Source of the DNA: JABDPF01 sp037384065
GTDB taxonomy: Bacteria; Pseudomonadota; Gammaproteobacteria; Xanthomonadales; SZUA-36
Direction of reading: 5' to 3'
DNA: 64,000 nucleotides
Assembly: GCA_037384065.1 (NCBI GenBank)
Contig: JARROJ010000014.1
Coordinates: forward strand, 1 to 64,000
The first letter of the stretch is position 1. The number at the start of each line of letters is the position of its first letter. The notes below the pieces were generated by a model. That model did not search any database, was not told the DNA's origin, and was given only the letters and a program-made list of their open reading frames with translations. This document shows, piece after piece, positions 8,937-17,595 of the stretch. The position numbers and the translations under genes were made by a program.

Positions 8937-10900
8937 CGCCCCGCGCCCCCGGTCTCGTCGGCCTCGGCCGCGCGGCCGTTTTCGTCCAGCGCGGTCGGGG
9001 CCGGGCCGGGCGCAGCGTCCGGCGCCGGTTCGGCAGCGTCCGGTTCGGCCACTTCCGGTTCGGCGGACTCCGGCGCCGGCAGGCCGGCGTCCTCGACCGT
9101 CTCGCCCGGAACCGTCTCGAGCGGCGTCAGCATGACCGCGGGTCCGGTTTCGGCGTCGATTCCCGGCGCATCATCGGCTGCCCGCGCGCTGCCGGTCGGG
9201 CGCGACTTCAGTTTGAACATGTAGCGGCTGAGATGGTGGTCCATCACGTTTGGCTGCCAGCCTTTCAGGTGCGGGTTGACCAGGCGCTTGGTCACGTAAC
9301 TGTACACCGGGATGATCACGCTGTCGGCCATCAGCACCCGTTCGGCCTCGAACATCAGGCGTTCGCGGCGGGCGCGCACGCGCTCGGTGCCGACCTCGTC
9401 GAGCAAGGCGTCAAACGTGCCGTTGCTGTACCCGTAATCGTTGCGCGGGTGCCCGGTGCGGAACATTTCGAGGAAACTGTAGGGGTCGTTGTAGTCGCTG
9501 ATCCAACCGGCCCGGAACACCTCGGTGATGATCTTCTGTTCGCGGTTCTGCAGGAACACGCGGAACTCCTCGCTGACCAGCGTCGTGGTCACGCCAAGCA
9601 CCTGTTTCCACATCGACGCCACCGCCAACGCGATTTTCTTGTTGTTGTCGCTGGTGTTGTAACGGATCTCGACGTGCAGCGGCCGGTCATCGGAGTACCC
9701 GGCCTGCTCGAACAGGCGGCGCGCCTCGTGGTTGCGTTCCTCCTGGCTCCAGTCGGCGTAGTGCGGCGCGAACGGGACGTAGCCGTCGATCCCCGGCGGC
9801 ACCAGCGAGAACGAGGGCGCCTCGCCGAATTGCGTCACCTTGTCGGTGATGATCTCGCGGTCGATGGCGAGGATCAGAGCGAGGCGCAGCGCCGGGTTGT
9901 CGATGAACGGCTCCTGGGTCAGGTTGTAGCCGAAGAAATAGGAGCCCATCCACGGGCTGACCTGCAGTTCGGCCGGGTAGTTCTTCTGCAGCCAGCGGAA
10001 CTGGTTGTTGGGCACCTCGTGCGTCCAGTCCAGTTCGCCCAGGCGGAACTGCTTGACCTCGGCCGCCAGTTCTTCCGTGTGCACGTAGACGACGCGGTCG
10101 ATGAGCACCTGGTCGGCTTCGCGGAAGTACGGGTTCCGGCGCAGCTCGATACTGACACGCGGCTTCCAGTCCGCCAGCACGAAGGCGCCGTTGGAGACCA
10201 GGTTCCCGGGCCGCGCGAAGCGGTCGCCGAACGCCTCGACGTTGGCCCGATTGACCGGAAACGCGACCGGGCTCGCCAGCAGGCTCAGGAAATAAGGCGT
10301 CGGCCCCGTGAGCGTGATCTGCATCGTGTATTCGTCGAGCAGGCTGATGCCCAGGTCCTCGACCGGCAGTTCGCCCGCCAGCACCTCGCGCGCATTGAGG
10401 ATCGGCAGCAACGCGTTCGCGCCGGCGGAGGCGGTCGCGGGGTTCGCCGCGCGGCGCAGACTGTAGATGAAGTCGGTTGCGTTCAGCGGTTCGCCGTTCG
10501 ACCAGGCGAGATCGCGACGCAGGTAGAAGGTGTAGGTGCGCGCGTCGCGCGAGATGTTCCACCGCAGGGCGGCGCCCGGTACGACCTTGCCGTCGGGCGT
10601 TTCCGTGGTCAGGCCCTCGAACAGGTCGCGCAGGATGTGCGCGGCCGGCACGCCCAGCGCCCGGTGCGGGTCCAGCGTAGCCGGCTCGTCACCGTTGCCG
10701 CGGAATACGACCTGCTCGGCGGCCAGCACCGCGGGATCGGGCCGTCCCTCCGCGTCGAGCACCAGCTCGACCGGTTGCGGCCGGTCGCCCTGCCGGCTGC
10801 CGAAATCGATGCCGCGCTCGCCGCAGCCCGCGAGCAGCAGGACGCTGCAGGCGGCCAGGAAAAACGGGTTCATCGCGCGCGCTGGCATCGAAAAGGTCAA
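8933..10900 (-). CDS. oppA: Peptide-binding lipoprotein (OppA-type) with an acidic C-terminal tail
   Basis: Periplasmic solute-binding protein (SBP family 5) that delivers peptides to OppBC. The 655 residues begin with a lipoprotein signal whose lipobox is LLAGC (C26 from this start; the ATG for residue 10 would also work). The binding domain shows the family features DPHRALGVPAAHILRDLFEGL and AANPATASAGAN, and NDPYSFLEMF near the hinge. About the last 90 residues (8936-9205) are a low-complexity Ala/Pro/Glu/Asp tail beyond the usual C-terminus. It is the first gene of the operon. Confidence 0.93.
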   Translation of the reverse strand: MTFSMPARAMNPFFLAACSVLLLAGCGERGIDFGSRQGDRPQPVELVLDAEGRPDPAVLAAEQVVFRGNGDEPATLDPHRALGVPAAHILRDLFEGLTTETPDGKVVPGAALRWNISRDARTYTFYLRRDLAWSNGEPLNATDFIYSLRRAANPATASAGANALLPILNAREVLAGELPVEDLGISLLDEYTMQITLTGPTPYFLSLLASPVAFPVNRANVEAFGDRFARPGNLVSNGAFVLADWKPRVSIELRRNPYFREADQVLIDRVVYVHTEELAAEVKQFRLGELDWTHEVPNNQFRWLQKNYPAELQVSPWMGSYFFGYNLTQEPFIDNPALRLALILAIDREIITDKVTQFGEAPSFSLVPPGIDGYVPFAPHYADWSQEERNHEARRLFEQAGYSDDRPLHVEIRYNTSDNNKKIALAVASMWKQVLGVTTTLVSEEFRVFLQNREQKIITEVFRAGWISDYNDPYSFLEMFRTGHPRNDYGYSNGTFDALLDEVGTERVRARRERLMFEAERVLMADSVIIPVYSYVTKRLVNPHLKGWQPNVMDHHLSRYMFKLKSRPTGSARAADDAPGIDAETGPAVMLTPLETVPGETVEDAGLPAPESAEPEVAEPDAAEPAPDAAPGPAPTALDENGRAAEADETGGAGR

Positions 10901-11232
10901 GACGTGTTCGGCTCCGAAGCATTGTGGCCGCGCCCCGCCCGGACCCGGCCGGCGTGCACGGCGGCGCCGGGCCCCACCCCGGGCCCGGTCCAGTAATATT
11001 AAAACGCCAGCGTCGGCATGTCCCGTACTAATCCGGAAAATCAGCCGGCGGGAAACTCATCGATGCCGTTGCGCGCAAGACTCCGCTCCTGTTGGCCGGC
11101 TGGCGACAGCCAGAGGACAACGCCTTCATGTCGTGGCGCGCAGCCGGTTTTCGTCGCGTCAGCGGCGAAAGAAGGGAAGCGCGACTCCGCCTATGCTATC
11201 GTCAACGGCAACAAAAACTACGTCCCTTTCGC
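10901..11232 (+). promoter_or_regulatory. Divergent intergenic region between oppA and the RpiR regulator
   Basis: This 332-nt gap must contain the promoters of both divergent genes. A short AT-rich patch near 10994-11003 (AGTAATATTA) is the likeliest place for the oppA promoter. TATGCT at 11192-11197 could be the -10 of the regulator, but I see no convincing -35 for it. No long inverted repeat stands out as an RpiR operator, and no additional gene is supported. Confidence 0.35.
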
Positions 11233-12072
11233 ATGTCGTGTCTGCTCAAAATCAGGGCGTTCCAGGATGAACTGTCGCCGAACGAACGGAAGATCGCCGA
11301 GTTCATCCTGTCCAACCCGGCGCTGATCCGGGACTACTCGTCGCAGAACCTCGCGAACGCCGTCGGCGTGAGCCAGTCCAGTATCGTCAAGTTCAGTCAG
11401 AAACTCGGTTACCAGGGTTTTCCGGACCTGAAACTGGCGATTCACGAAGATGTGCTGCTGGGCGAAAGCGACACCGCCGACGACGCGCGCCGGCAGGCGC
11501 GGAGCGCCCCGGATGCCGCCGTTCGCGACCGGCTTTTCCACGTCAAGAACGAAGCCATGAGCAACACCATGCAGCTGAACGACGAGGAGCGCCTGGCCGC
11601 GGCCGTCGACGTGCTCGAGCGCGCCGAGCGCATCCAGGTCATCGCGCTCGGCGCGGGTTCGATGGTCGCCCGCAACCTGGCCAGCATGCTGATCCAGATC
11701 GGCAAGTCGGTCGTCGCCGAGGTCGATACCTACATGCAGCTGTCCAGCGTGGCCACGCTGGGCAGAAAGGACGCAGTGTTCCTGATCTCGTTCTCCGGCG
11801 AGTCGCCGAAAATGCTGGAAATCGTCAAGCAGGCCCGCAAATCGGGGGCGACGGTGATCACGCTGACCAATTACAACGCCAACCCGATCCGGGCGCTGGC
11901 CGACGTGCAACTCTACTCGGTGGGCCGTGTCGACGAGTTCGAGATCCCGCAGATCGTTTCGGGCACCTCGCAGCAGTTCGTGATCGACCTGCTGTTCAGC
12001 CAGCTGGTCCGGCGCGATCCCCGGGCCCGCGAATTGCTCGCACGCAGCCGCAAACTGGTCGACAGCCTCTGA
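11233..12072 (+). CDS. MurR/RpiR-family transcriptional regulator
   Basis: Sugar-phosphate-sensing regulator with an N-terminal helix-turn-helix (residues 38-57, SSQNLANAVGVSQSSIVKF) and a C-terminal SIS domain (about 115-245; IQVIALGAGSMVARN and VFLISFSGES). The start is placed at the ATG at 11233 because homology to the family begins there (MSCLLKIRAFQDELSPNE), giving 279 residues. It faces the opp operon, so control of peptide or muropeptide uptake is a reasonable inference. Its effector is unknown. It converges on lysA with a 13-nt gap. Confidence 0.9.
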   Translation: MSCLLKIRAFQDELSPNERKIAEFILSNPALIRDYSSQNLANAVGVSQSSIVKFSQKLGYQGFPDLKLAIHEDVLLGESDTADDARRQARSAPDAAVRDRLFHVKNEAMSNTMQLNDEERLAAAVDVLERAERIQVIALGAGSMVARNLASMLIQIGKSVVAEVDTYMQLSSVATLGRKDAVFLISFSGESPKMLEIVKQARKSGATVITLTNYNANPIRALADVQLYSVGRVDEFEIPQIVSGTSQQFVIDLLFSQLVRRDPRARELLARSRKLVDSL

Positions 12073-12088
12073 GCGTCCGCGGCGCTCA
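12070..12088. terminator. Short inverted repeat spanning two convergent stop codons
   Basis: TGAGCG (12070-12075) and CGCTCA (12083-12088) are perfect complements around a 7-nt loop. The stops of the RpiR-family gene (plus) and lysA (minus) lie in the two arms. A 6-bp hairpin without a T-run is a weak terminator at best, but its position between convergent genes suggests a bidirectional role. Confidence 0.35.
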
Positions 12089-13330
12089 GTCCGCCGCGTC
12101 GAGCGCGATCAGGTCGGCGGCCGCGACGCGTTGTCGCACGACGCGGCCGCGCCCGTCGTCGACCAGCACCTCGGGCACCAGGGGACGCGTGTTGTAGATG
12201 GAGGCCATGACAGCGCCGTAGGCGCCCGCATTGCAGATCGCGACGCGGTCGCCGGCATCCAGCACCGGCAATTCCAGGCCGCGGGCAAAGGTGTCGCCCG
12301 TTTCGCAGATCGGACCGACCACGTCGCAGCTCAACCGCGGCCCGTCCGTGCGGCGCAACGGAACGATCTCGTGGCGGGCGCCGTACAGGCTCGGCCGCAG
12401 CAGGTCGTTCATGCCGGCGTCGATGATCAGAAAGCGGACCTGCTCGCCCTGCTTGACGTAGATGACGCTCGTCACCAGCACCCCGGCCTCGCCGACCACC
12501 GAGCGGCCGGGTTCGATCAGAATGCGGCAGTCCAGCGGGTCGAGAATGCGCCGGGCCAGCGCCGCGTAGTCGGCCAGCGCGGGCGGTTGCGCGCCGCCGT
12601 CGCGGTAATCGATGCCGAGCCCGCCGCCGATATCCAGCACCGTGATGTCGTGCCCGGCGGCACGCAGCGAGCGGCACAGTTCGGCATGGCAGTGAAAGGC
12701 CTGCTCGAACGGCTCCAGTTCGGTCAGCTGCGAGCCGATGTGCGTCGCGATGCCCTGGACGCGAATGCCCGGCAGCGACGCGGCGCGCGCATAGGCGTCC
12801 AGCGCCCGGCCCGCCGGCACGCCGAACTTGTTGACCGACTTGCCGGTGGTGATCTTTTCGTGGGTGCGGGCGTCGATATCGGGATTGATGCGAAAAGCGA
12901 CCGGGGCTCGGGTGCCGAGCGAGCGCGCCACGCGGTCGAGCTGCTCCAGTTCCGGCTCGGATTCGACGTTGAACTGGAAGATGCCGCTTTCGAGCGCGTA
13001 CCGCATCTCCTCGGCGGTCTTCGCGACGCCGGAAAAAACGATCTTTTCGGCCGGTATGCCGGCCGACAGGGCGCGGCGCAATTCGCCGCCGGAAACCACG
13101 TCGGCGCCAGCGCCGAGACCGGCGAGCAGGCGCAGCACGGCCTGGTTCGAATTCGCCTTGACGGCGTAGCAGACGAGGTTGTCGCCGTCGAACCGCGCGC
13201 GGTAGGCGCCGAATCGCTCGCGGATCGCGTTCGCGGAATAGCAGTAAAACGGCGTGCCGACCTCGTCCGCGAGATCCGCGAGGGATACGCCGTCGCATTG
13301 AAGCCGGTCTTTTTGGTAGCTGAATGACAC
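12086..13330 (-). CDS. lysA: Diaminopimelate decarboxylase
   Basis: PLP enzyme of fold type III converting meso-diaminopimelate to lysine in the cytoplasm. The PLP lysine is K58 in CYAVKANSN; the glycine-rich phosphate loop DIGGGLGI, the EPGRS motif and the active-site cysteine in GPICETGD follow in the right order. The frame stays open far upstream, but family similarity starts near the GTG at 13328-13330, which has a GGGAGCGG ribosome site, giving 414 residues. It is transcribed alone, away from a serine hydrolase and alr. Confidence 0.95.
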   Translation of the reverse strand: MSFSYQKDRLQCDGVSLADLADEVGTPFYCYSANAIRERFGAYRARFDGDNLVCYAVKANSNQAVLRLLAGLGAGADVVSGGELRRALSAGIPAEKIVFSGVAKTAEEMRYALESGIFQFNVESEPELEQLDRVARSLGTRAPVAFRINPDIDARTHEKITTGKSVNKFGVPAGRALDAYARAASLPGIRVQGIATHIGSQLTELEPFEQAFHCHAELCRSLRAAGHDITVLDIGGGLGIDYRDGGAQPPALADYAALARRILDPLDCRILIEPGRSVVGEAGVLVTSVIYVKQGEQVRFLIIDAGMNDLLRPSLYGARHEIVPLRRTDGPRLSCDVVGPICETGDTFARGLELPVLDAGDRVAICNAGAYGAVMASIYNTRPLVPEVLVDDGRGRVVRQRVAAADLIALDAAD

Positions 13331-13447
13331 GGTGGCCCGCTCCCACTGAAATCTGCGGAATAATACATTAGCATTTCCGTCCGTGCGTCGAATGAACGAT
13401 TCCCGGCGCTGGCGCGAACCCGACATGAACCACCCGGAGGACCGGAA

Positions 13448-15046
13448 TTGAAACACCCTGGCAGGCGAACCGTGCGAACCGCAGCCCACGCAATGCTGAC
13501 CGCGTGCCTGCTGGCGCTTCATGTCCCCGGCCTCCTGGCCGACGCGCTCGACGCCGATGCGCTCGACCGCCTGGCCGAACGCGCGATGACGACGTTCGAC
13601 GTGCCCGGGATGGCGATCGGTGTGGTCAAGGACGGCAGCGTGGTCTACGCGAAAGGCCACGGCGTGCGCGAACGGGGTCGTGACGGCGCCGTCGATACCG
13701 ATACGCTGTTCAAGATCGCTTCGAACTCGAAGGCCTTCACGGCGGCCGCGCTGGCCATCCTCGTCGACGAGGGCCGCATCGAATGGAACGGGGCGGTTTC
13801 GGACTACATTCCCGAATTCCGGACCAGCGAACCCTGGGTGACGGCGCACCTCTCGGTGGTCGATCTCCTCACCCACCGCGCCGGCCTGGTCGCCCACGCC
13901 GGCGACCTCTTGCTCTGGCCCGATCCGAACGAATTCACGCGGCGGGACGTCATTCACGCCCTGCGCTATTTTCCGCTCGTCAGCGACTTCCGCGACAGCT
14001 ATAACTACGACAACGTGCTGTACATCGTGGCCGGCGAGATCGTGCCCCGCATCACCGGCCAGGGTTTCGAGGCGTTCGTCGAGGCGCGCATCATGCGCCC
14101 GCTGGGCATGGACCGGTGCTTCATGGGCGCGATTCCGAAAGCGGAGCTGCGTAACCTGGCCGCTCCCCACGGCATGATCGACGGTGAGCTGCAGGTGATC
14201 GAGCGCAGCCGGATCCACGGCGAGCCGGCGCTGTACGCGGCCGCCGGCGGCGTGGTCTGCAGCCTGGACGACATGCTCGACTGGGTGCAGCTGCAGTTGG
14301 GCCGCGGCACCTCGCCCGAGGGCGTGCAGATTTTCAGCGCGGCGCGCAGCCGCGAAATGTGGCGCCCGGAAAACAGCTGGGGCGTTTCGCTGCGCAATTA
14401 CGAATGGCACCGCTCGCACTTCAACGGGTACGGCCTTGGCTGGCGCCTGAGCGACGTGCACGGCTTCCTGGAGGTCTCCCATACCGGCTCGCTGGCGGGC
14501 ATGCGCGCCTGGACGCTGATGCTGCCGGAACTGGATCTCGGCATCGTGGTGCTGAGCAACGGTTCCAGTTCCTCGGCGCGCAACGCCGTCATGCAAACCA
14601 TCAAGTACGGCTATCTGCCCGAGGGGCAGCGTGACTGGATCACCGCCTACCAGCGGCTGGAGACCGCGGCCGAAATGGAGGCCGAGCAAGCGGCGGCCAT
14701 GACCGAAGGCGGCCCCGTTCGAGGCGTGGTCGAACCGCGCCCGCTGGCGCAGTACGCGGGCCATTACCGCGACGCCTGGTTCGGCGATGCAACCGTTACG
14801 GTGACGGATTCCGGGCTGCGGTTCGCGGCCGACAAGTCGCCGAAGCTCAGCGGGCCGCTCGAGCACGTGAACGCCGATACCTTCATCGCCCGCTGGCCGG
14901 ACCGGTCGGTGGGCATGGACGCCTGGCTGAAGTTCGAGTTCGACCGCCACGGCGTCCTGCAGCGCCTCCGGATGAATCGGGTCTTCGACGACCCCGAGGC
15001 GACCATCGACTATTTCGAACACCTCGATTTCCGACCGGTGGACTGA
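13448..15046 (+). CDS. Beta-lactamase-fold serine hydrolase (class C / DD-peptidase-like), exported
   Basis: Predicted periplasmic serine hydrolase of the penicillin-binding/AmpC superfamily, 532 residues. All three catalytic motifs are present: SNSK (S92, K95), YDN (187-189) and HTG (345-347). A C-terminal extension of about 110 residues resembles the beta-barrel domain found in EstB-like and DUF3471 members. The start is the TTG at 13448, supported by a GGAGGA ribosome site and by giving a complete signal peptide; the next in-frame ATG would cut into the signal. It sits 17 nt before alr, suggesting a D-amino-acid or peptidoglycan substrate, but esterase activity is equally possible. Confidence 0.88.
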   Translation: MKHPGRRTVRTAAHAMLTACLLALHVPGLLADALDADALDRLAERAMTTFDVPGMAIGVVKDGSVVYAKGHGVRERGRDGAVDTDTLFKIASNSKAFTAAALAILVDEGRIEWNGAVSDYIPEFRTSEPWVTAHLSVVDLLTHRAGLVAHAGDLLLWPDPNEFTRRDVIHALRYFPLVSDFRDSYNYDNVLYIVAGEIVPRITGQGFEAFVEARIMRPLGMDRCFMGAIPKAELRNLAAPHGMIDGELQVIERSRIHGEPALYAAAGGVVCSLDDMLDWVQLQLGRGTSPEGVQIFSAARSREMWRPENSWGVSLRNYEWHRSHFNGYGLGWRLSDVHGFLEVSHTGSLAGMRAWTLMLPELDLGIVVLSNGSSSSARNAVMQTIKYGYLPEGQRDWITAYQRLETAAEMEAEQAAAMTEGGPVRGVVEPRPLAQYAGHYRDAWFGDATVTVTDSGLRFAADKSPKLSGPLEHVNADTFIARWPDRSVGMDAWLKFEFDRHGVLQRLRMNRVFDDPEATIDYFEHLDFRPVD

Positions 15047-15063
15047 GGCGACCCGAGACCACC

Positions 15064-16143
15064 ATGCGCCCCAGCCACGCGATCGTCGATCTCGCCGCCC
15101 TGCGCCGCAACCTCGCCCGGGCAGCGGCCTGCGCGCCCGGCGCGCGCAATATCGCCGTGATCAAGGCCAACGGCTACGGCCACGGTCTCGTCCCGGTGGC
15201 GCGCGCCCTCGAGACAGCGGCCGACGCGCTCGCCGTGGCGACCATCGACGAAGCGCTGGTGTTGCGCGATGCCGGCATCGCCGCCCCGTTGCTGGTGCTG
15301 CAAGGCGCCGCGACGCCGGGTGACGTGGCCGAAGCCACCGCACGCGGGCTCTGGCTGATGCTGCACAGCATGGACCAGGTCCGCGCCGTGTGCGACGAAC
15401 GGAACGGACCTGCGGCCACCGCCTGGCTGAAGATCGATACCGGAATGCACCGCCTCGGCGTCGCTCCGCAGGACGTGGCGCCGGCCTGCGCGGCGCTGGC
15501 CGCCTCGCCGAACGTGACCGAACACGTCGTGCTGTGCACGCACCTCGCCTGCGCCGACGAGGCCGACAGCCCGGTGACGCCCCGCCAACTCGACCTGTTC
15601 GACGCCTGCACCCGCGACCGGGCGCTGCCGCGCAGCATCGCCAACTCGGCCGGCATCCTCTACTGGCCCGGGGCGCGCGCCGAGTGGAACCGGCCGGGCA
15701 TCATGCTCTACGGCTGCGATCCGGCCGGCGCCCTCGACGGCGGACCGGCCGGGCTGGAGGCCGTCATGCGCGTCACCTCCGAAATCATCGCGATCCGCGA
15801 CGTGCCGCCCGGCGACGGCGTCGGCTACGGGCAACGCTGGCAGGCAACGGCGCCCGCACGCATCGGCACCGTGTCGGTCGGTTACGGCGACGGCTATCCG
15901 CGCCATGCCCCCGACGGCACGCCGGTCTGGGTCAAGGACCGGCGCGTGCCATTGGCGGGCACGGTATCGATGGACATGATCACGGTCGACCTGAGCGGCC
16001 AAGACGACATCCGTGTCGGCGACGAAGTCGAACTTTGGGGTCCGAACATCGCCGTCAACGAGGTCGCCGCCCGGGCCGGCACGATCGGTTACGAACTGCT
16101 GGCCGGCATGACCGCCCGCCTGCCGCGCGTTTACCGGAACTGA
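15064..16143 (+). CDS. alr: Alanine racemase
   Basis: Interconverts L- and D-alanine for peptidoglycan synthesis or D-alanine catabolism. The PLP lysine is K34 in AVIKANGYGHG, and the likely second catalytic base is Y255 in VGYGQRW; SVGYGDGYPR follows. At 359 residues it is the normal length. It follows the serine hydrolase by 17 nt and is probably co-transcribed. Whether it is the biosynthetic (Alr) or catabolic (DadX) enzyme cannot be told; no dadA is nearby. Confidence 0.95.
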   Translation: MRPSHAIVDLAALRRNLARAAACAPGARNIAVIKANGYGHGLVPVARALETAADALAVATIDEALVLRDAGIAAPLLVLQGAATPGDVAEATARGLWLMLHSMDQVRAVCDERNGPAATAWLKIDTGMHRLGVAPQDVAPACAALAASPNVTEHVVLCTHLACADEADSPVTPRQLDLFDACTRDRALPRSIANSAGILYWPGARAEWNRPGIMLYGCDPAGALDGGPAGLEAVMRVTSEIIAIRDVPPGDGVGYGQRWQATAPARIGTVSVGYGDGYPRHAPDGTPVWVKDRRVPLAGTVSMDMITVDLSGQDDIRVGDEVELWGPNIAVNEVAARAGTIGYELLAGMTARLPRVYRN

Positions 16144-16196
16144 AGACCCGCACGAACGGACCGGCTTTCTGGCCCAGCGCCCGTTCGTAACGCCCC

Positions 16197-16221
16197 TCGC
16201 GGCTGAAGCCGCTCCCACAAA
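16197..16221. repeat. REP-like palindromic repeat, copy 1
   Basis: The 24-nt core TCGCGGCTGAAGCCGCTCCC plus CACA recurs at 16432. It contains the hairpin GCGGC-TGAA-GCCGC. Its reverse complement (GGAGCGGCTTCAGCCGCGA) is the type of sequence well known as a REP element in Pseudomonas- and Xanthomonas-like genomes. Confidence 0.75.
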
Positions 16222-16281
16222 GGAAGCCACAGGGGAACCCTGAAGGGACGCATCGTGGTTCGGTGTTCGACGGCGTGTCAG

Positions 16282-16387
16282 GGCGGTCGGATGCCCGTCG
16301 CCGGGGATGTACGGCGCCAGGGATGGCGCCGTCCAAGCGTTACAGGGACGTACTCGAGCGTTCCCCGGCGATGGGTATCCGGCCGCC
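16282..16387. repeat. Nested inverted-repeat element inside the alr-slyD gap
   Basis: A 26-nt arm at 16282-16307 and its partner at 16362-16387 are inverted copies matching at 23 of 26 positions. Within them, ACGGCGCCA (16311-16319) and TGGCGCCGT (16324-16332) form a perfect 9-bp hairpin with a GGGA loop. The whole gap (16144-16524, 381 nt) is non-coding and is made mostly of this element flanked by the two REP copies. I see no transposase. It is probably a composite REP/BIME-like unit. Confidence 0.7.
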
Positions 16388-16431
16388 CAATGCGAAAGAC
16401 TCCCAAGCTGGCCGCAGCACCGTAGCGCCTG

Positions 16432-16456
16432 TCGCGGCTGAAGCCGCTCCCACAGA
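16432..16456. repeat. REP-like palindromic repeat, copy 2
   Basis: Same orientation and core as the copy at 16197 (TCGCGGCTGAAGCCGCTCCC then CACA), diverging only at the end. Together the two copies bracket the nested inverted repeat, giving a unit of about 260 bp. Confidence 0.75.
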
Positions 16457-16524
16457 AAAACTCCTGGAGCGGTTGGCACGGCGACGACGGCCGCAGCGGG
16501 CGCAGCCAAAGCCGCGCGAGGGGA

Positions 16525-17007
16525 TCAGTGCTGCGCGCCGCCCGGCCCGTGTGCGTGGCGGTGAGCGATTTCTTCTGCGGTCGCGTCCCGCACATCGACG
16601 ATTTCGACGTCAAACGTCAGCGTCCGGCCCGCCAGGGGGTGGTTGGCGTCGACGTCGATGTTGAACCGACCGACCTTCAGCACGATCGCCTGCACGGGAC
16701 CGCGACGCGTCTGCAACTGGACCCGCTGGCCCGGTTTCAGCCGGCGCGGCTGCGGAAAGTGCTTGGCCGGAACGCGCTGAACCTTGCCGGGCACGCGTGG
16801 CCCGTAGGCTTCCTCCGGCGCGACCGTGACACTGAAGGCATCGCCTTTTTCACGGCCGTCCATCGCCTTTTCCAGGCCCGGAATGATGTTGCCCGCGCCA
16901 TGCAGGTAAAGCATGGGGTCGCGCTCGCGGGTCGATTCGAGCGTCTCGCCCTGCTCGCCGGTCAGGGTGTAGTGAAAGGTCACGACAGAATGCTGGGTGA
17001 TTGCCAT
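16525..17007 (-). CDS. slyD: FKBP-type peptidyl-prolyl isomerase SlyD
   Basis: Cytoplasmic proline isomerase and chaperone with metal-binding capacity. The 160 residues show the SlyD order: N-terminal FKBP part (VVTFHYTLTGEQGETLEST, GLEKAMDGREKGD), an insert-in-flap chaperone domain (about 72-125), and the return of FKBP (LTFDVEIVDVRDAT). The C-terminal histidine tail is short (HRHAHGPGG) compared with the long metal-binding tail of E. coli SlyD. It starts 12 nt after the DUF4399 gene. Confidence 0.92.
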   Translation of the reverse strand: MAITQHSVVTFHYTLTGEQGETLESTRERDPMLYLHGAGNIIPGLEKAMDGREKGDAFSVTVAPEEAYGPRVPGKVQRVPAKHFPQPRRLKPGQRVQLQTRRGPVQAIVLKVGRFNIDVDANHPLAGRTLTFDVEIVDVRDATAEEIAHRHAHGPGGAQH

Positions 17008-17019
17008 GCGGGTTTCCGT

Positions 17020-17499
17020 TCAGTTGGCGTTGTCTTCGACAGCCGGGGCGGCGCTCGAGACGGTAATCCGGATCGGTTCCGAAACGACCGGCGGATCGTG
17101 CGGCACGTGCAGGTAGTCGGCCAGCATCACACGCAGCGTGTGCGGGCCTTCCGGCAGATCCAGCTGCGTTTCGGACTGCCCCTTGCCAAAGTGCACGATG
17201 TTCGGCGTCGCGGGCAATGGGCCGTTCATGTCCGGCAGCGCATCGAGGTCGATCAGCAGATGAAAATGCCCGGTGTTCTCGATGTCGACGCCGGCGGGCG
17301 CGATGCCCATGCCGCTGACCGTGAACTTCACGGTGAAACCCGGCGGCACCACGTCACCGTCGGCAAGGTTGGCGAATCCGACCGTGGCGCCGTCCGGAGA
17401 CGGTGACCGACCGGATTCGGCCGCCGTCACCATGGGTGCCGTGACCAGGGCCGCGAGCGCAAACAGAATGATCGACAGACTGCGGATGCGTAGGTTCAT
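17020..17499 (-). CDS. DUF4399 exported protein
   Basis: Predicted periplasmic protein of unknown function, 159 residues, with an N-terminal signal peptide (LSIILFALAALVTAPMVTAAES). The DUF4399 hallmark is present: GHFHLLID, then IVHFGKGQSETQLDLPEGPHTL, suggesting a small beta-sandwich. It is followed 12 nt later by slyD, and the DUF885 gene ends 96 nt upstream. No enzymatic motif is recognised. Confidence 0.85.
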   Translation of the reverse strand: MNLRIRSLSIILFALAALVTAPMVTAAESGRSPSPDGATVGFANLADGDVVPPGFTVKFTVSGMGIAPAGVDIENTGHFHLLIDLDALPDMNGPLPATPNIVHFGKGQSETQLDLPEGPHTLRVMLADYLHVPHDPPVVSEPIRITVSSAAPAVEDNAN

Positions 17500-17595
17500 G
17501 ACTCGTCTCCAAACAAGGCTGGGAATTATGGCTCGAAGCAGCGTTCGGCGCCAGCCCGGAAAGGGCCGCGCGACACGGACGATGCCGCGCTCGGC

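Noticed and set aside
12086..15022. A 978-codon open frame on the minus strand
   Set aside because: Only the part below 13330 is lysA. The rest is antisense to the serine hydrolase and has no domain; it stays open because of the GC-rich codon pattern on the opposite strand.
17020..17499. Copper-binding or superoxide dismutase-like role for the DUF4399 protein because of its GHFHLL motif
   Set aside because: The histidines belong to the DUF4399 signature, and no established metal site or enzyme activity is known to me for this family.
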